DNA of 64,000 nt from Microglena sp. YARC (GCA_022414725.1 CM039463.1:36160863-36224862), one strand, 5' to 3'. Shown: positions 1-9,300, numbered from the stretch's first letter. Notes: generated by a model not told the origin, from the letters alone. Numbers and translations: made by a program.

Positions 1-160
1 GGCTTCATGTGAACTTGGTTCCATGGCTTGGCTTGGCTTCATGTGAACTTGAACTTGGTTCCATGGCTTGGCTTGGCTTCATGTGAACTTGGTTCCATGG
101 CTTGGCTTGGCTTCATGTGAACTTGGTTACATGGCTTGGCTTGGCTTCATGTGTGTCAAC
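1..160. repeat. Short minisatellite, unit about 34 bp
   Basis: Direct repeats of a unit containing GAACTTGGTTCCATGGCTTG, four to five copies, running off the left edge of the window. The core AACTTGGTTnCATGG also occurs at the end of the small hairpin elements at 53.5-54.7 kb, so the array may have been seeded by one of those. No coding signal. Confidence 0.8.
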
Positions 161-185
161 GGGTGCACGAAAGCAGGTCAGTAGG

Positions 186-650
186 GCACAGTGAGTGGGG
201 AGGAGGCCCAAACAAGTTTGAATTAAAAAACAATACCCAAATGAATGCAGGTTCGAACCGCCCAGCGGAAGACTCTCTCCCACAAGAAGTGTGTTGATGG
301 TGGTTGGCGCAATATCATGGTGGTTGGCCCCAGTGCAAGCAAACAGGCTAAAACCCGCAACCTCAAGCCTCGATACAAGGCGCAATATATATTTATTTAT
401 TTATACAGGTTCAAACCGCCTAGCGGAAGACTCTCTCCCGTTAGAAGCGAATCGGCGTGCGAACAAAACCGGCTCAGTGTGGAACAGTGAGTGGGGAGGA
501 GGCCCGAACAAGTTTGAATAAAAAAACAATACCCAAATGAATGCAGGTTCAAACCGCCCAGCGGAAGACCCTCTCCCGTTAGAAGCGAATCGGCGTGCGA
601 ACGAAACCGGCTCAGTGTGGAACAGTGAGTGGGACGGAGGCCCAAACAGG
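186..650 (+). repeat. Acceptor-side exon-edge copies of the exon at 2709
   Basis: Three copies (near 190, 485 and 620) of the start of the downstream exon, recognised by CAGTGAGTGGGGAGGAGGCC, each preceded by the same intronic stretch (AGCGGAAGACTCTCTCCC and flanks). The complete exon begins at 2709. The copies keep only the first ~25 nt of exon and then diverge. A hAT element at 859-2126 later split the array. Confidence 0.65.
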
Positions 651-657
651 TTTCAAT

Positions 658-858
658 ATAAAACGGCTGGCCTGCAAAACAACCGGCAAAACAACCTGCA
701 AAACAACCTGCAAAACGGCTGGCCTGCAAAACAACTGGCAAAACAACCTGCAAAACAACCTGCAAAACGGCTGGCCTGCAAAACAACCTGCAAAACAACC
801 TGCAAAACAAACTGCAAAACAAACTGCAAAACAAACTGCAAAACAAACTGCAAAACAA
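658..858. repeat. 12-bp minisatellite (AAAACAACCTGC)
   Basis: About 16 copies of AAAACAACCTGC and variants (AACTGC, GGCTGGCCTGC). The period is divisible by three, which creates open frames on both strands that I do not treat as genes. The array ends in CAAAACAA, which became the 8-bp target duplication of the adjacent hAT element. Confidence 0.9.
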
Positions 859-1199
859 TAGGGATCAGCATCTAATATTAGCTAATAGGAAAAACCCCTA
901 TGTTCAGTGATATTAACAAATATTAGTATGTTAGATTTCAGTTTTTTGTCCAAATCAACTTTTGAAAAATGGAATCAAATATTTCATTGAATAAGTAAGC
1001 TAGCAATGGAGCCGGATTTTGATGGGAGCCAGTCTGGATGGTTACAAAAATGAAACAAAGCATTTGTAACGCGGAACTAGCGTAACACGGAACTGGCCCG
1101 TGGCCTAATGCCCAATCAAAATTGTGCCCAAACATTGTGGGCTTGGCCAGCAGAGGTAGTGTAGTAACACTATGTCTGAATCATCAGGAGAAGCTGCCA

Positions 1200-1351
1200 G
1201 CAGCAGCTTCCAGGCAGCTCTGTGAGCCAGCCGCTGGGCTATGTCCTAGGATTTTAGTAGTGAAAGAAATTTAATTATTCTAGCTTCAAGGTGCACTAGC
1301 TTGTTTTGGGTTGGGCTGAATAGCCAGCCAGGGGAGCTGCCTAGAAGCTGC
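1200..1351. repeat. Foldback element of the AGCAGCTTCTAGGCAGCTC family
   Basis: It begins AGCAGCTTCCAGGCAGCTC and ends GAGCTGCCTAGAAGCTGC, so the two ends form a near-perfect inverted repeat around a ~110-bp interior. It is nested in the hAT element. Related copies lie at 7661-7815, 7912-8085 and 51966-52116. Confidence 0.7.
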
Positions 1352-1367
1352 ATTCCATCGCATGTGT

Positions 1368-1590
1368 TTGTGTATGAGTGTATGTATGTCAGTATGTGTG
1401 CGTGTGTTTGTGTGTATGTCTGTGTTTGTGTGGAAGTCTGTGTTTGTGTGGAAGTCTGTGTTTGTGTATGTGTGTGTTTATGTATTCATGTGTTCGTGTA
1501 CGTGAGTGTGTGTGTATGTGTGTTTGTGTACGCCAGTATGTGTGTATGTGTGTGTGTTTGTGTACGTCAGTATGTGTGTTTATGCGTTAG
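1368..1590. repeat. TG-rich microsatellite
   Basis: Imperfect (GTGT/TATG)n tract, low complexity, inside the hAT element and probably within an intron of its former transposase gene. Open frames here are low-complexity Cys/Val runs and are not coding. Confidence 0.85.
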
Positions 1591-1857
1591 TGACAACCTT
1601 CCTTGTGCTGTCTGGTGCGGATTTGGGGCGGAGTACGTGTTGCTGCAGTGCTTGCAAGACATCACAACAGCCCCGAGAGTGCCTGGGTCCTTGCTGATGA
1701 CCATGTCGAATTGGTCATGGTAAGTGAACGTGCTCCGGTTAAGGTGAGCTAGTAGCACCTCCGGCTTCCACAGTGAACCGGAGTGTTGCTGCATTCCATC
1801 GTCGTTCAGTTGCTTGAGCAACGTTCTACCGCACTTGGCCGTGGCTTTCGGGGGCAT
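1567..1857 (-). pseudogene. Remnant N-terminal exon of a hAT-like transposase
   Basis: A minus-strand frame starts at ATG 1855-1857 (MPPKATAKCG) and contains FDMVISKDPGTLGAVVMSCK followed by HCSNTY. A CKxC-type pair in this setting resembles the first half of the BED zinc finger found near the start of hAT transposases. The frame runs to a possible donor (GGAAG/GTTGTC) near 1600 and then into TG repeats. Nothing resembling the DDE core or the C-terminal dimerisation domain follows, so it is a relic inside a non-autonomous element. The family assignment rests mainly on the host element's ends. Confidence 0.45.
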
Positions 1858-2126
1858 CCCTGTCGCGCACTAACAGAAACGAAAATACGAGAACGCACGT
1901 TGCCTAGGCAAGCTGTGAGGGTGCGATAAGGTAGGAAGATGCGAGAAGAAAGAAAGTGCAATGCCGCGCACGCGCAGAGCAGCGCGCAAGGCGCAATAAA
2001 GAGGAAAAGGCCTGAAGTACAGGCAGTACAAAACCGTATAATATTAGTCGGCTCCGCCGTCTAACATTAGTTAATGTTAACTAATCTTGGTTATTAACTA
2101 ACATTTATTAACATAGCCGATCCCTA

Positions 2127-2708
2127 CAAAACAATACCCAAATGAATGCAGGTTCAAACCGCCCAGCAGAAGACTCTCTCCCACAAGAAGTGTGTTGATG
2201 GTGGTTGGCGCAATATCATGGTGGTTGGCCCCAGTGCAAGCAAACAGGCTAAAATCCGCAACCTCAAGCCTCGATACAAGGCGCAATATATATTTATTTA
2301 TTTATACAGGTTCAAACCGCCCAGCGGAAGACTCTCTCCCACAAGAAGCGAATCGACGGGCGAACTAGAGCGGGTCAGTGGGGCACAGTGAGTGGGGAGG
2401 AGGCCCATACAAGTGTCAATACAAAACAATAGGCCTGCAAAACAACCTGCTAAGCAATACCCAACTGAATACAGGTTCAAACTGCCCAGCGGAAGACTCT
2501 CTCCCACAAGAAGCGAATCGACGGGCGCACAAGAAGGGGTCAGTGGGGCACCGTGAGTGGGGAGGAGGCCCATACAAGTCTCAATACAAAACAACAGGCC
2601 TGCAAAACAACCTGCTAAGCAATACCCAACTGAATACAGGTTCAAACTGCCCAGCGGAAGACTCTCTCCCACAAGAAGCGAATCGACGGGCGCACAAGAA
2701 GGGGGCAG
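2127..2708 (+). repeat. Acceptor-side exon-edge copies, second block
   Basis: It continues the array at 186-650 beyond the hAT insertion. Two further ~165-bp units contain CTGCCCAGCGGAAGACTCTC, a GGGTCAG acceptor and GTGAGTGGGGAGGAGGCCCA, and lead directly into the complete exon at 2709. Around 2224-2310 there is an inverted copy of the 90-bp dispersed repeat also seen at 4675-4760. Confidence 0.7.
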
Positions 2709-4396
2709 TGGGGCACCGTGAGTGGGGAGGAGGCCCAAGCCGTGATCCCTGTGGAGGACCTTGCTGCTATCATTCGGAGGGTGGAGGAGCTGGACAAGGC
2801 GCACCAACGGGCCATGAACAACTTCACTGGCCAACTGCCTACACAGGTAGGGTGTTTGTATATCAGCTGTCTATGTATGCACATACACTGTGTATACAAG
2901 CATTATACACGTATATTTTTATTTTTGTATTTATTTATACTAGCATTATATAGGTAAGGACAGAGCAGGACAAGCGCACCAACGGGCCATCAACACCTTC
3001 ACTGGCCAACTGCCTACACAGGTAGGGTGTTTGCATATCAGCTGTATATATTTTTACATTCAGATCATTATACAGGTATGCATTTATTTATTTGTTTATT
3101 TATTTAATTATTTTATATACTAGCATTATACAGGTAGGGGCAGAGCTGGACAGGGCGCACTAACGGGCCATGAACAACTTCATTGGCCAACTGCTTGCAC
3201 AGGTAGGGTGTTGCCTGCACAGGTAGGGTGTATATCAGCTGTATATTGTTGTATTTATTTATAGTAGCACTGTAGGAGCATATTGTATATTTATATCAGC
3301 ATATATATTGTGTATATGTATTCAAGCATGTATTTTGTATTTATTTATACAAGTATTATACAGGTAGGGACAGAGCAGGACAAGGCGCACCAACGGGCCA
3401 TGAAAGACTTCACTGGCCAACTGCCTACACAGGTAGGCTGCTTGTATATCAGCCTTTTAATTTATATACTACCATTATACAGGTAGGGGCAGAGCAGGAA
3501 AGGGCGCACCAACGGGCCAACACCAAGCGCAGGCGCAGTTGCGGTCTGCGAAACCAAATAAACCCAACCTTCTAGCCATTCTCCAGAATGTACGGTACAT
3601 GCAAACGGGAGGGTTCCTTCAATCTCACGTCCTGTGGCAGCTCGTACTAATTTTCAATTTGTTTACAGTCCAGGGGTAGCCTACTAGGATCAGGATACTA
3701 CTTCTTGCCAAATTGGTCAGCGCTTAAAGCGCACAAACGTCAAATTGGTCAGCGCTTCGTAGTGCAAAAAGCGCAAAAACTGCGCGCTGCGCCCATAGGG
3801 GGTTGAAAAAACTGCGTGAAACGCGCGGTGGGGCTCAAAAAGTGTGCGCGAAATCGCGCTGCCGTGCGCGCTTTGTAGTTCCCTGGCTAGGATAAAGGGA
3901 CTTGCCTAACCTCAAAAACTCAAGAAACTCATCTAATATCTGTGTCCCAAAAATTATGTAATAAACATTTAATGTATAGATTCATATTAGACATGTGTCC
4001 CAATTTCACTTTGATTCCAGGCACATGACCAAGTTCGATATAATACCATTTCACTTTAATTTCACTTTAATTTTACTTCGATTTCAGACACATGACGAAG
4101 TTTGCTTCCACTTTGATTTCAGGCACATGACGAAGTTCGATATCAAACAATATAATACCATTTCACTTTGATTTCACTTTCATTTCACTTTGATTTCACT
4201 TTGATTTCAGGCACATAACAGAGTTGGATATAATACAATATAATACAATCTCACTTTGATTTCACTTTGATTTCAGGCACATGACGAAGTTCGCTTCCTC
4301 TTGTATCGCCTGGACTACACCGAATTCTACAAGAGGCGCGCAACCGTGGATGGAGAGGGTGACGATGATGATCAGGGTGATGCCATGGAGCAGTAA
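2709..4396 (+). CDS. 3' end of an unrecognised acidic-tailed protein gene, two exons
   Basis: Exons 2709-2846 and 4277-4396 (stop TAA 4394-4396) join in phase 0. Exon one starts after a GGGGGCAG acceptor and ends CCTACACAG/GTAGGG. Exon two starts after TTTGATTTCAG. The visible 85 residues include EDLAAIIRRVEELDKAHQRA, FTGQLPTQ, then AHDEVRFLLYRLDYTEFYKR and a tail GEGDDDDQGDAMEQ. The first half is probably a helix, possibly a coiled coil, and the tail is strongly acidic. The start lies upstream, probably beyond the window. I do not recognise the family. The case for a real gene is the phase match, the good splice sites and normal amino-acid composition beside repeats. Both exon edges are multiplied in the flanking introns and the last exon's end is multiplied downstream, so transcripts could vary. 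Confidence 0.6.
2847..3521 (+). repeat. Donor-side exon-edge copies downstream of exon 2709-2846
   Basis: Four copies of the last ~70 nt of the exon (CAAGGCGCACCAACGGGCCA through CTGCCTACACAG) plus the GTAGGG donor: about 2947-3022, 3134-3203, 3362-3433, and a truncated one at 3482-3521. An extra short GCACAGGTAGGG lies near 3225. Each is separated by AT-rich intron with TATTTATTTATA. The first donor, at 2847, belongs to the only copy with a complete exon. Confidence 0.8.
3696..3890. repeat. Dispersed ~195-bp repeat, inverted copy at 31230-31430
   Basis: It contains CTTCTTGCCAAATTGGTCAG, repeated CAGCGCTT and CTGCGCGCTGCGCCCA. The reverse complement of 31230-31430 aligns along the whole length. 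The outer ends ACTAC and GTAGT are short inverted repeats, suggesting a MITE. I could not find a convincing target duplication. Confidence 0.7.
4010..4276 (+). repeat. Acceptor-side exon-edge copies before exon 4277
   Basis: Four copies of the acceptor plus exon start, CAGGCACATGACGAAGTTCG or close variants, near 4017, 4086, 4121 and 4206. Each is followed by TTTCACTTTGATTTCA polypyrimidine sequence. The fifth copy, at 4277, continues into the complete exon. One copy reads CAGACACATGACGAAG and one CAGGCACATAACAGAG. Confidence 0.8.
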
Positions 4397-4680
4397 CAGG
4401 GCCTAGGGTAGCAAGCCAAGCCAAGCTGGGTAGCAAGCCAAGCCAAGGAGAGGGTGCCGATGATGATCAGGGGATGCCATGGAGCAATAGCAGGGCATAG
4501 CCTTGGCTTGACTGGGCTGGGCAGCAAGCCAAGCCAAGGAGAGGGTGACGACGATGATCAGGGGGATGTCATGGAGCAATAGCAGGGCATAGCCTTGGCT
4601 TGGCTGGGCAGCAAGCCAAGCCAAGCCAAGGAGAGGGTGACGATGATGATCAGGAGGATGCCATGGAGCAGTAGATAAAT
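4397..4680 (+). repeat. Copies of the last-exon end and start of the 3' region
   Basis: Tandem units carry GGAGAGGGTGACGATGATGATCAGG-like sequence followed by GATGCCATGGAGCA and TAG or TAA, copied from the end of the preceding CDS, with AGCCAAGCCAAGG spacer. Three copies lie here and two more near 5337-5395 and 5424-5480. Confidence 0.75.
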
Positions 4681-4760
4681 AAATAAATAGTACGTTTTAT
4701 TACGAGGCGTGAGGTTGAGGGGGTTAGCCCGTTTGCTTTCACTTGGGCTAAACACCAAGG
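4675..4760 (-). repeat. Dispersed ~90-bp repeat
   Basis: AAATAAATA followed by GCGTGAGGTTGAGGGGG and GCCCGTTTGCTTTCACTTGG. The same element, as GAGGTTGAGGGGGCCAGC, occurs three times at 45475-45925 inside the FHA-gene array. Inverted copies lie at 311-395 and 2224-2310. Confidence 0.7.
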
Positions 4761-5130
4761 CAAAGAAGGACAGCCAAGGCAAAGGAGCCAAGCCAAGGCA
4801 AGGTAATGAAGCCAAGCCAAGGCACTGGGGCCAACCACCAAGGCAAAGAAGGACAGCCAAGGCAAAGGAGCCAAGCCAAGGCAAGGTAAAGAAGCCAAGC
4901 CAAGGCACTGGGGCCAACCACCAAGGCAAAGAAGGACAGCCAAGGCAAAGGAGCCAAGCCAAGGCAAGGTAAAGAAGCCAAGCCAAGGCACTGGGGCCAA
5001 CCACCAAGGCAAAGAAGGACAGCCAAGGCAAAGGAGCCAAGCCAAGGCAAGGTAAAGAAGCCAAGCCAAGGCACTGGGGCCAACCACCAAGGCAAAGAAG
5101 GACAGCCAAGCCAAAGAAGCCAAGCCAAGG
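4757..5130. repeat. 82-bp tandem repeat, 4.5 copies
   Basis: Unit begins CACCAAGGCAAAGAAGGACA and recurs near 4837, 4919, 5001 and 5084, almost identical. It is built from AGCCAAGGCAA submotifs. Open minus-strand frames (Leu/Trp/Pro-rich) are by-products. Confidence 0.9.
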
Positions 5131-5639
5131 CAAGGCTTGCTTTCACTTGGGCCAACCACCAATAATGAAGCGGTAGCAGGGCATAGGTTTTCCTTTCAGC
5201 TACCAGCAGCAGCTTTAGGGCAGCTCCTGAGCCAGCCACTGGGCTAAGCCGTAAGATCTCAAAGTATTCAAAACATGTTTTTGAATGATTTCAGAGGCAC
5301 TGCGTTGCTATAGGCTTGGCTGGGTAGCAAGCCAAGCCATGGAGAGGGTGACGATGATGATCAGGGGATGCCATGGAGCAGTTGCGGGGCATAGGTTTTG
5401 AGGTTTGGGTAACAAGCCTAGCCAAGGAGAGGGTGACGATGATGATCTGGGGAATGCCATGGAGCAGTAGCAGGGCATAGGTTTTATTTTCAGCCACCAG
5501 CAGCAGCTTCAAGGCAGCTCCCCAGCCAAGCCTATGGAGCATTAGCAGGGGAGCAGTAGCAATGCTGGCCACACACACGTACTTCTTCTACTCCTGCCCA
5601 GTGTTCAAATCGTCATGTTTCGCGCCCTAAAACACACAC
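5131..5639. repeat. Mixed repeat remnants, no gene seen
   Basis: It contains two partial foldback ends (CAGCAGCTTTAGGGCAGCTC near 5210 and CAGCAGCTTCAAGGCAGCTC near 5503) and two copies of the last-exon tail motif GATGCCATGGAGCAGT. No open frame with coding character. Confidence 0.6.
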
Positions 5640-6235
5640 ATTTTGGAGGGTATGTTAACTTGCACACACAGTTTTTAGGCCATGAAACGTAGATTTTGTG
5701 AACAGTTACGTCTCAAAACGTTATGTTTCACGCCCCAAACTCACATTTGGGAGGGTCTGCTACCTTGCACATACAGGTTTTGGGCCATCAAACTTAGTTT
5801 TGTGAACAGTTACGTCTCAAAACTGTCGTTCACTCATGTTATAGACCGGTTCTCCCGTTCCCGTTCAGGCCCAGAAACTCTTCTGATCGCTCAGGCACCC
5901 CGCTGGAACACCAGCCCCCCCCCCCCCCCCCTCTCTCAAAATTGTCGTGCACTCGTGTTATAGACCGGTTCTCCCGTTCCAGTTCAGGCCCAGAAACACT
6001 TCTGATCGCTCAGGCACCCCGCTGGAACACCAGCCCCCCCCCCCCCCCCCCCCCCTCTCAAAACTGTCGTGCACTCGTGTTATAGACCGGTTCTCCCGTT
6101 CCCGTTCCCGTTCCCGTTCCCGTTCCCGCTCAGGCACCCCGCTGGAACACCAGCCCCCCCCCCCCCCCCCCCCCCCCCTCAAAACTGTCGTTCACCCGTT
6201 CCCATACCCACGGAAACCAGGGAGTAAATCCCCTA
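5640..6235. repeat. ~120-bp tandem repeat with long poly-C tracts
   Basis: Three main units containing GTTATAGACCGGTTCTCCCG and CAGGCACCCCGCTGGAACAC, each ending in a C tract of 18 to 26 bases (near 5918, 6032 and 6152). The third unit has an internal (CCCGTT)n expansion. Confidence 0.9.
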
Positions 6236-6299
6236 TGATGAGATGATGATTTAATTATGTTGTAGAATTAAATGATCACTGTAGCACGAAGTCAGGGCC

Positions 6300-6440
6300 C
6301 CCGTCGGTAAAACGATTGTTTGGGGTTCAGATCATAAATGCTTTTTCTTTTTAAGCCCTTCATATCACGGTTGGGCAAGTCCCTTTAGCCTATTTGGCCG
6401 TCCCCTGGACTGTAACATACATACATGCATACAGATATAT
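6300..6440 (+). repeat. Dispersed repeat ending CTGGACTGTAACATACATAC
   Basis: GTCGGTAAAACGATTGTTTG through GGACTGTAACATACATACATG is closely matched at 46430-46565 in the same orientation. The last ~60 bp is matched again near 57945-58010. Function unknown, no ORF. Confidence 0.75.
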
Positions 6441-7130
6441 GCCATGGAGGGAAACCAGAGAGAGGGATGCCACGGGACGGCCCAGACCCAGAGAAAATGG
6501 GGTTTGGTGTTGAAGACCCTAGCATGGTCATTGCGTGCGCGGAGCTGACCCCCCCTGGTCTCTGCCCTGGTTGGAGCGCAACCAGGACAATTTCGAAACC
6601 CCATCACAGTCGACTCTCTTCCCCCAAGTTACTCGTTTCTTGGCCTCCCAATCCTCTTTAGTTCGAACCTGGAAGTGGGGTGGGTGGGTGGATGGTGGTG
6701 GGGTAGAAGACTATCGCTAGCCCCTTCTCGCCATGACTTACTAGGCGGACTTGGGCGCGAAGCCGTGGCCCGCAGCTGCGCTGAGCCCATGGTTCGATTT
6801 TCGAGGGGCAGGTTTGGGCAACAAACGAGAGAGAGGGGTGTTTCTTCGAGGCAGGCAGGTGGGGATTCGTTCACCTGGGCTGGGCTGCTTACATCAGATC
6901 TCTGGCTGACATGGGTAGGATCAGAGGCCCAGGACATGGGCAGGATCAGAGGGCAGGATTTTGCCCCCACAGCACAAGAATTATCCCGGTTCTCCCCTCT
7001 GATCTACTTTACTAGGCTGCCAGGTTCTGGTTGGAAGGCTTGGGGTGGATTGTGTGCTAATGGCTCCGACTTGTAGAATTTGCTTGTATTGATGGCTGGC
7101 AGTTCCCCCCCCCCCCCCCCCCCCCCATCT
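6441..7130. other. No supported gene; transposon-like fragments
   Basis: 6452-6500 (GAGAGAGGGATGCCACGGGA and flanks) is an inverted match to 9595-9650. The remainder is unique sequence with a 24-base poly-C tract near 7107. Overlapping frames are short and inconsistent, so I call nothing here. Confidence 0.5.
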
Positions 7131-7394
7131 CTATTGGACTTTTGAAGAGGCTAGAACATTTTTCGAGCGCTTCATGGTGACACCAGGTGAATAAAAAACT
7201 AGCATGTCTCGTTCCAATCTACCATCAATTACTACTAAATGTTTTTTCCGCATGTGAGGACTAGGTGGAGGCTCAACAATTTTGTAGCCATTACTCAACC
7301 CACTGTAATGTACACCCGCTGTTGCATGGCCAAGATTCTGCAGTTGCAGCACACTTCTTTTCAAGGGTAGCCCTGATTCATATTCACAAAACAA
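7131..7394 (-). CDS. Possible small ORF, 87 codons, unrecognised
   Basis: The minus-strand frame contains GHATAGVHYSGLSNGYKIVE and RKKHLVVIDGRLERDMLVFY, which read more like coding sequence than the repeats around them. There is no recognisable domain, no partner exon that I can join, and it lies between a poly-C tract and a (GAAT)n stretch. It could be a transposon fragment or an unspliced exon. Confidence 0.2.
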   Translation of the reverse strand: MFCEYESGLPLKRSVLQLQNLGHATAGVHYSGLSNGYKIVEPPPSPHMRKKHLVVIDGRLERDMLVFYSPGVTMKRSKNVLASSKVQ

Positions 7395-7611
7395 AACAAA
7401 AAACCCTTTCTTTCATGGGAGGCCGGTACGATTCTGAAGACCCCGACGGCTTTTCATGAGCCATCTATGGCTTTGGCCACTACAATGTTATGAACAGAGA
7501 TCTCTGGGTATGAATGAATGAATGAATGAATGAATTGGTCTTTGAGTGCACAAAAGCATACAAACAAAAACCGCCCGTTCGCAAGGTACACACAAGAAAT
7601 GAATTCCCCCC

Positions 7612-7842
7612 CTCCCTTCCCCTCCCCCCACCCCCACTGTTTTTCTTTTTGGCTACACATAGCAGCTTCTAGGCAGCTCCCCTGGCTTGCTATCCAGCCA
7701 AGCCTAAACCAAGCTCACGCGCCTTGAAGCTGACCTAATCAGCTTTCTAGCAATGCCGACATCGTGGGATGCAGCCCAGTGGCTGGCCCAGGGAGCTGCC
7801 TAGAAGCTGCTGCTCTTACCATAACAAAAACAGTTCCCCCCC

Positions 7843-7873
<31 letters not shown>

Positions 7874-8085
7874 CACCACCTCCCCCAATGTTTTTCTTTT
7901 TGGCTACACATAGCAGCTTCTAGGCAGCTCCCTTGGCTTGCCATCCAGCCAAGCCTAAACCAAGCTCACGCGCCTTGAAGCTGACCTAATCAGCTTTCTA
8001 GCAATGCCGACATCGTGGGATGCAGCCCAGTGGCTGGCCCATGGAGCTGCCTAGAAGCTGCCTAGAAGCTGCTGCTCTTACATTT
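7612..8085. repeat. Two tandem copies of a ~245-bp segment, each with a foldback element
   Basis: 7612-7830 and 7858-8085 are near-identical, both starting with CTGTTTTTCTTTTTGGCTAC-like sequence. Each includes a ~155-bp foldback element (7661-7815, 7912-8085) opening AGCAGCTTCTAGGCAGCTCC and closing GGAGCTGCCTAGAAGCTGC. A C tract and (CA)n separate them. The second foldback has an extra CTAGAAGCTGC and runs into the 3' end of the ORF at 8062. Confidence 0.85.
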
Positions 8086-9003
8086 AAGGTCCACCTGCTC
8101 CCCCAAGCCTGAGGGGGTAGAAGGAGGCTCAGCTTTCTTGGAGCCCTTCTTCTTGGAGCCCATCTTCTTGGAGCCTTGTATGGCGTCTGACTTCCGCTCA
8201 TCACACAATGCCACCTTGTCCACACTCGCCTTCTTGTTTGCCCCATAAAGAGAGAGTAGCTCGCGCGCCATGGCGTGTAGGTAGCGCTGCACAAAAAGGC
8301 CTTGTAGCTCCCGAAGCATGGCAGTCCTCCGTACTTCGCTACCCTCGCTGATACTGTAAGGAAAGGTAAGCTCCTTGTCCCACATGCGACACCATGCGTC
8401 CCACAAGGAGGTACAGGACTCTAGTCCTTGCTCCCATACCTGCATGGCAGTCGCACGCATCAACAACAAGGAATCAGTGGTCACAAGGGCAAGTACCTCT
8501 TTATGCATGGCCTCGCAGAAGCTGACAACGCACGGCTTGGCATTGAGTAGTGGGGTCTCTGCTCCAGCACTTGTGCTAGCTTCATCGAAGCACTCTGTGC
8601 TGAAGCTCTTCACCTGGCTGGTGCCCTTGAGCTCTTCCGCAAGCAATCGCATGGGCGACCCTCTAGACCCTGCCTTTGCCATCCTGCTGGTGGCCCAACC
8701 AGCAATGTGCGTCAAGGATGCTGTATTCACCTCCATTTCTTCTGCACGCCTGCCTGCCTCCCTAGCCTGCTTGGCTGCCTTTTTCTTAGCCTCGGGCAAC
8801 GTCCTCACACCAAACATGTGAGTGCGCCGTAGGCCATGGAAAATGAGCCCTGCCAAGGCTCGCTCCACAGGCTGCAACACGTCACTTGCACGAGATGGGA
8901 CCAGGATCTTCACCAGGACAGCATATGCATTGCTGACACGTACGTCTTGGTAGCACAGATCCCAAAGGTCTATTGGGTCAGAGCCCATGATGAGGGCGCC
9001 CAT
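8062..9003 (-). CDS. Orphan ORF, 313 codons, function unknown
   Basis: Uninterrupted from ATG 9001-9003 (MGALIMGSDPIDLWDLCYQD) to TAG at 8062. It is the only long non-repetitive ORF in the first 10 kb. An early segment is a basic/charged helix (LPEAKKKAAKQAREAGRRAE, about residues 68-90). The middle has Trp/Leu-rich helices (SLLLMRATAMQVWEQGLESC, then LWDAWCRMWDKELTF). The C-terminus is lysine-rich with three GSKK repeats. No signal peptide or membrane span. No known domain recognised; it might be a structural or accessory protein of a transposon, or a single-exon host gene. The last codons abut a foldback repeat, so the native C-terminus may have been altered. The start region is itself duplicated upstream (9000-9300). 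Confidence 0.5.
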   Translation of the reverse strand: MGALIMGSDPIDLWDLCYQDVRVSNAYAVLVKILVPSRASDVLQPVERALAGLIFHGLRRTHMFGVRTLPEAKKKAAKQAREAGRRAEEMEVNTASLTHIAGWATSRMAKAGSRGSPMRLLAEELKGTSQVKSFSTECFDEASTSAGAETPLLNAKPCVVSFCEAMHKEVLALVTTDSLLLMRATAMQVWEQGLESCTSLWDAWCRMWDKELTFPYSISEGSEVRRTAMLRELQGLFVQRYLHAMARELLSLYGANKKASVDKVALCDERKSDAIQGSKKMGSKKKGSKKAEPPSTPSGLGEQVDLKCKSSSF

Positions 9004-9300
9004 GGAAAACGCTACTCCTGCAACTAGGGGTCGACATGCGCCACGAAACTGCTAGTGCACAACAATGGTGCCCAATTACGTTGATCACTGAGTTTAGAAT
9101 CCAGCATTGTCGCGCAGCTGCGCTGCGCGACAGAGAGCTTTGATGAGGGCACCCAGGGAAAACGCTAAGGCTCCGACCAGGCGTCGACCTGCGCTACGAA
9201 ACTGCTAGTGCACAATTATGACGCCCAATTGCGTTGATTATTGTGTTTAGAAAGCTCACCTTGTCGCGCAGCGCAGCGCGCGACAGAGACCGGGGTCCTT
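9000..9300. repeat. Tandem duplication of ~145 bp upstream of the orphan ORF
   Basis: Two ~80%-similar copies containing GGGAAAACGCT, then CTACGAAACTGCTAGTGCAC, then TTGTCGCGCAGC. In the copy next to the ORF the repeated motif is CATGGAAAACGCT, which supplies the ATG; in the second it is CAGGGAAAACGCT. The palindromic TCGCGCAGCTGCGCTGCGCGA at about 9110 could form a hairpin. Confidence 0.75.

Larger units (their letters stand above)
859..2126 (-). mobile_element. hAT-type element, 1268 bp, with 8-bp target duplication
   Basis: Terminal inverted repeats TAGGGATCAGC (left) and GCCGATCCCTA (right) are flanked by a perfect 8-bp duplication CAAAACAA at 851-858 and 2127-2134, the hAT signature. 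Both subterminal regions are rich in TAATATTAG. A 450-bp relative at 48451-48900 has the same ends but lacks about 830 bp of interior. That interior holds a nested foldback repeat, a TG microsatellite and one transposase-like exon on the minus strand. It cannot encode a full transposase and must be non-autonomous. Confidence 0.88.

Noticed and set aside
4558..5239. Hydrophobic Leu/Trp/Pro-rich ORFs that look like membrane proteins
   Set aside because: They derive from the AGCCAAGGCAA tandem repeat with an 82-bp unit. The frame changes from unit to unit.
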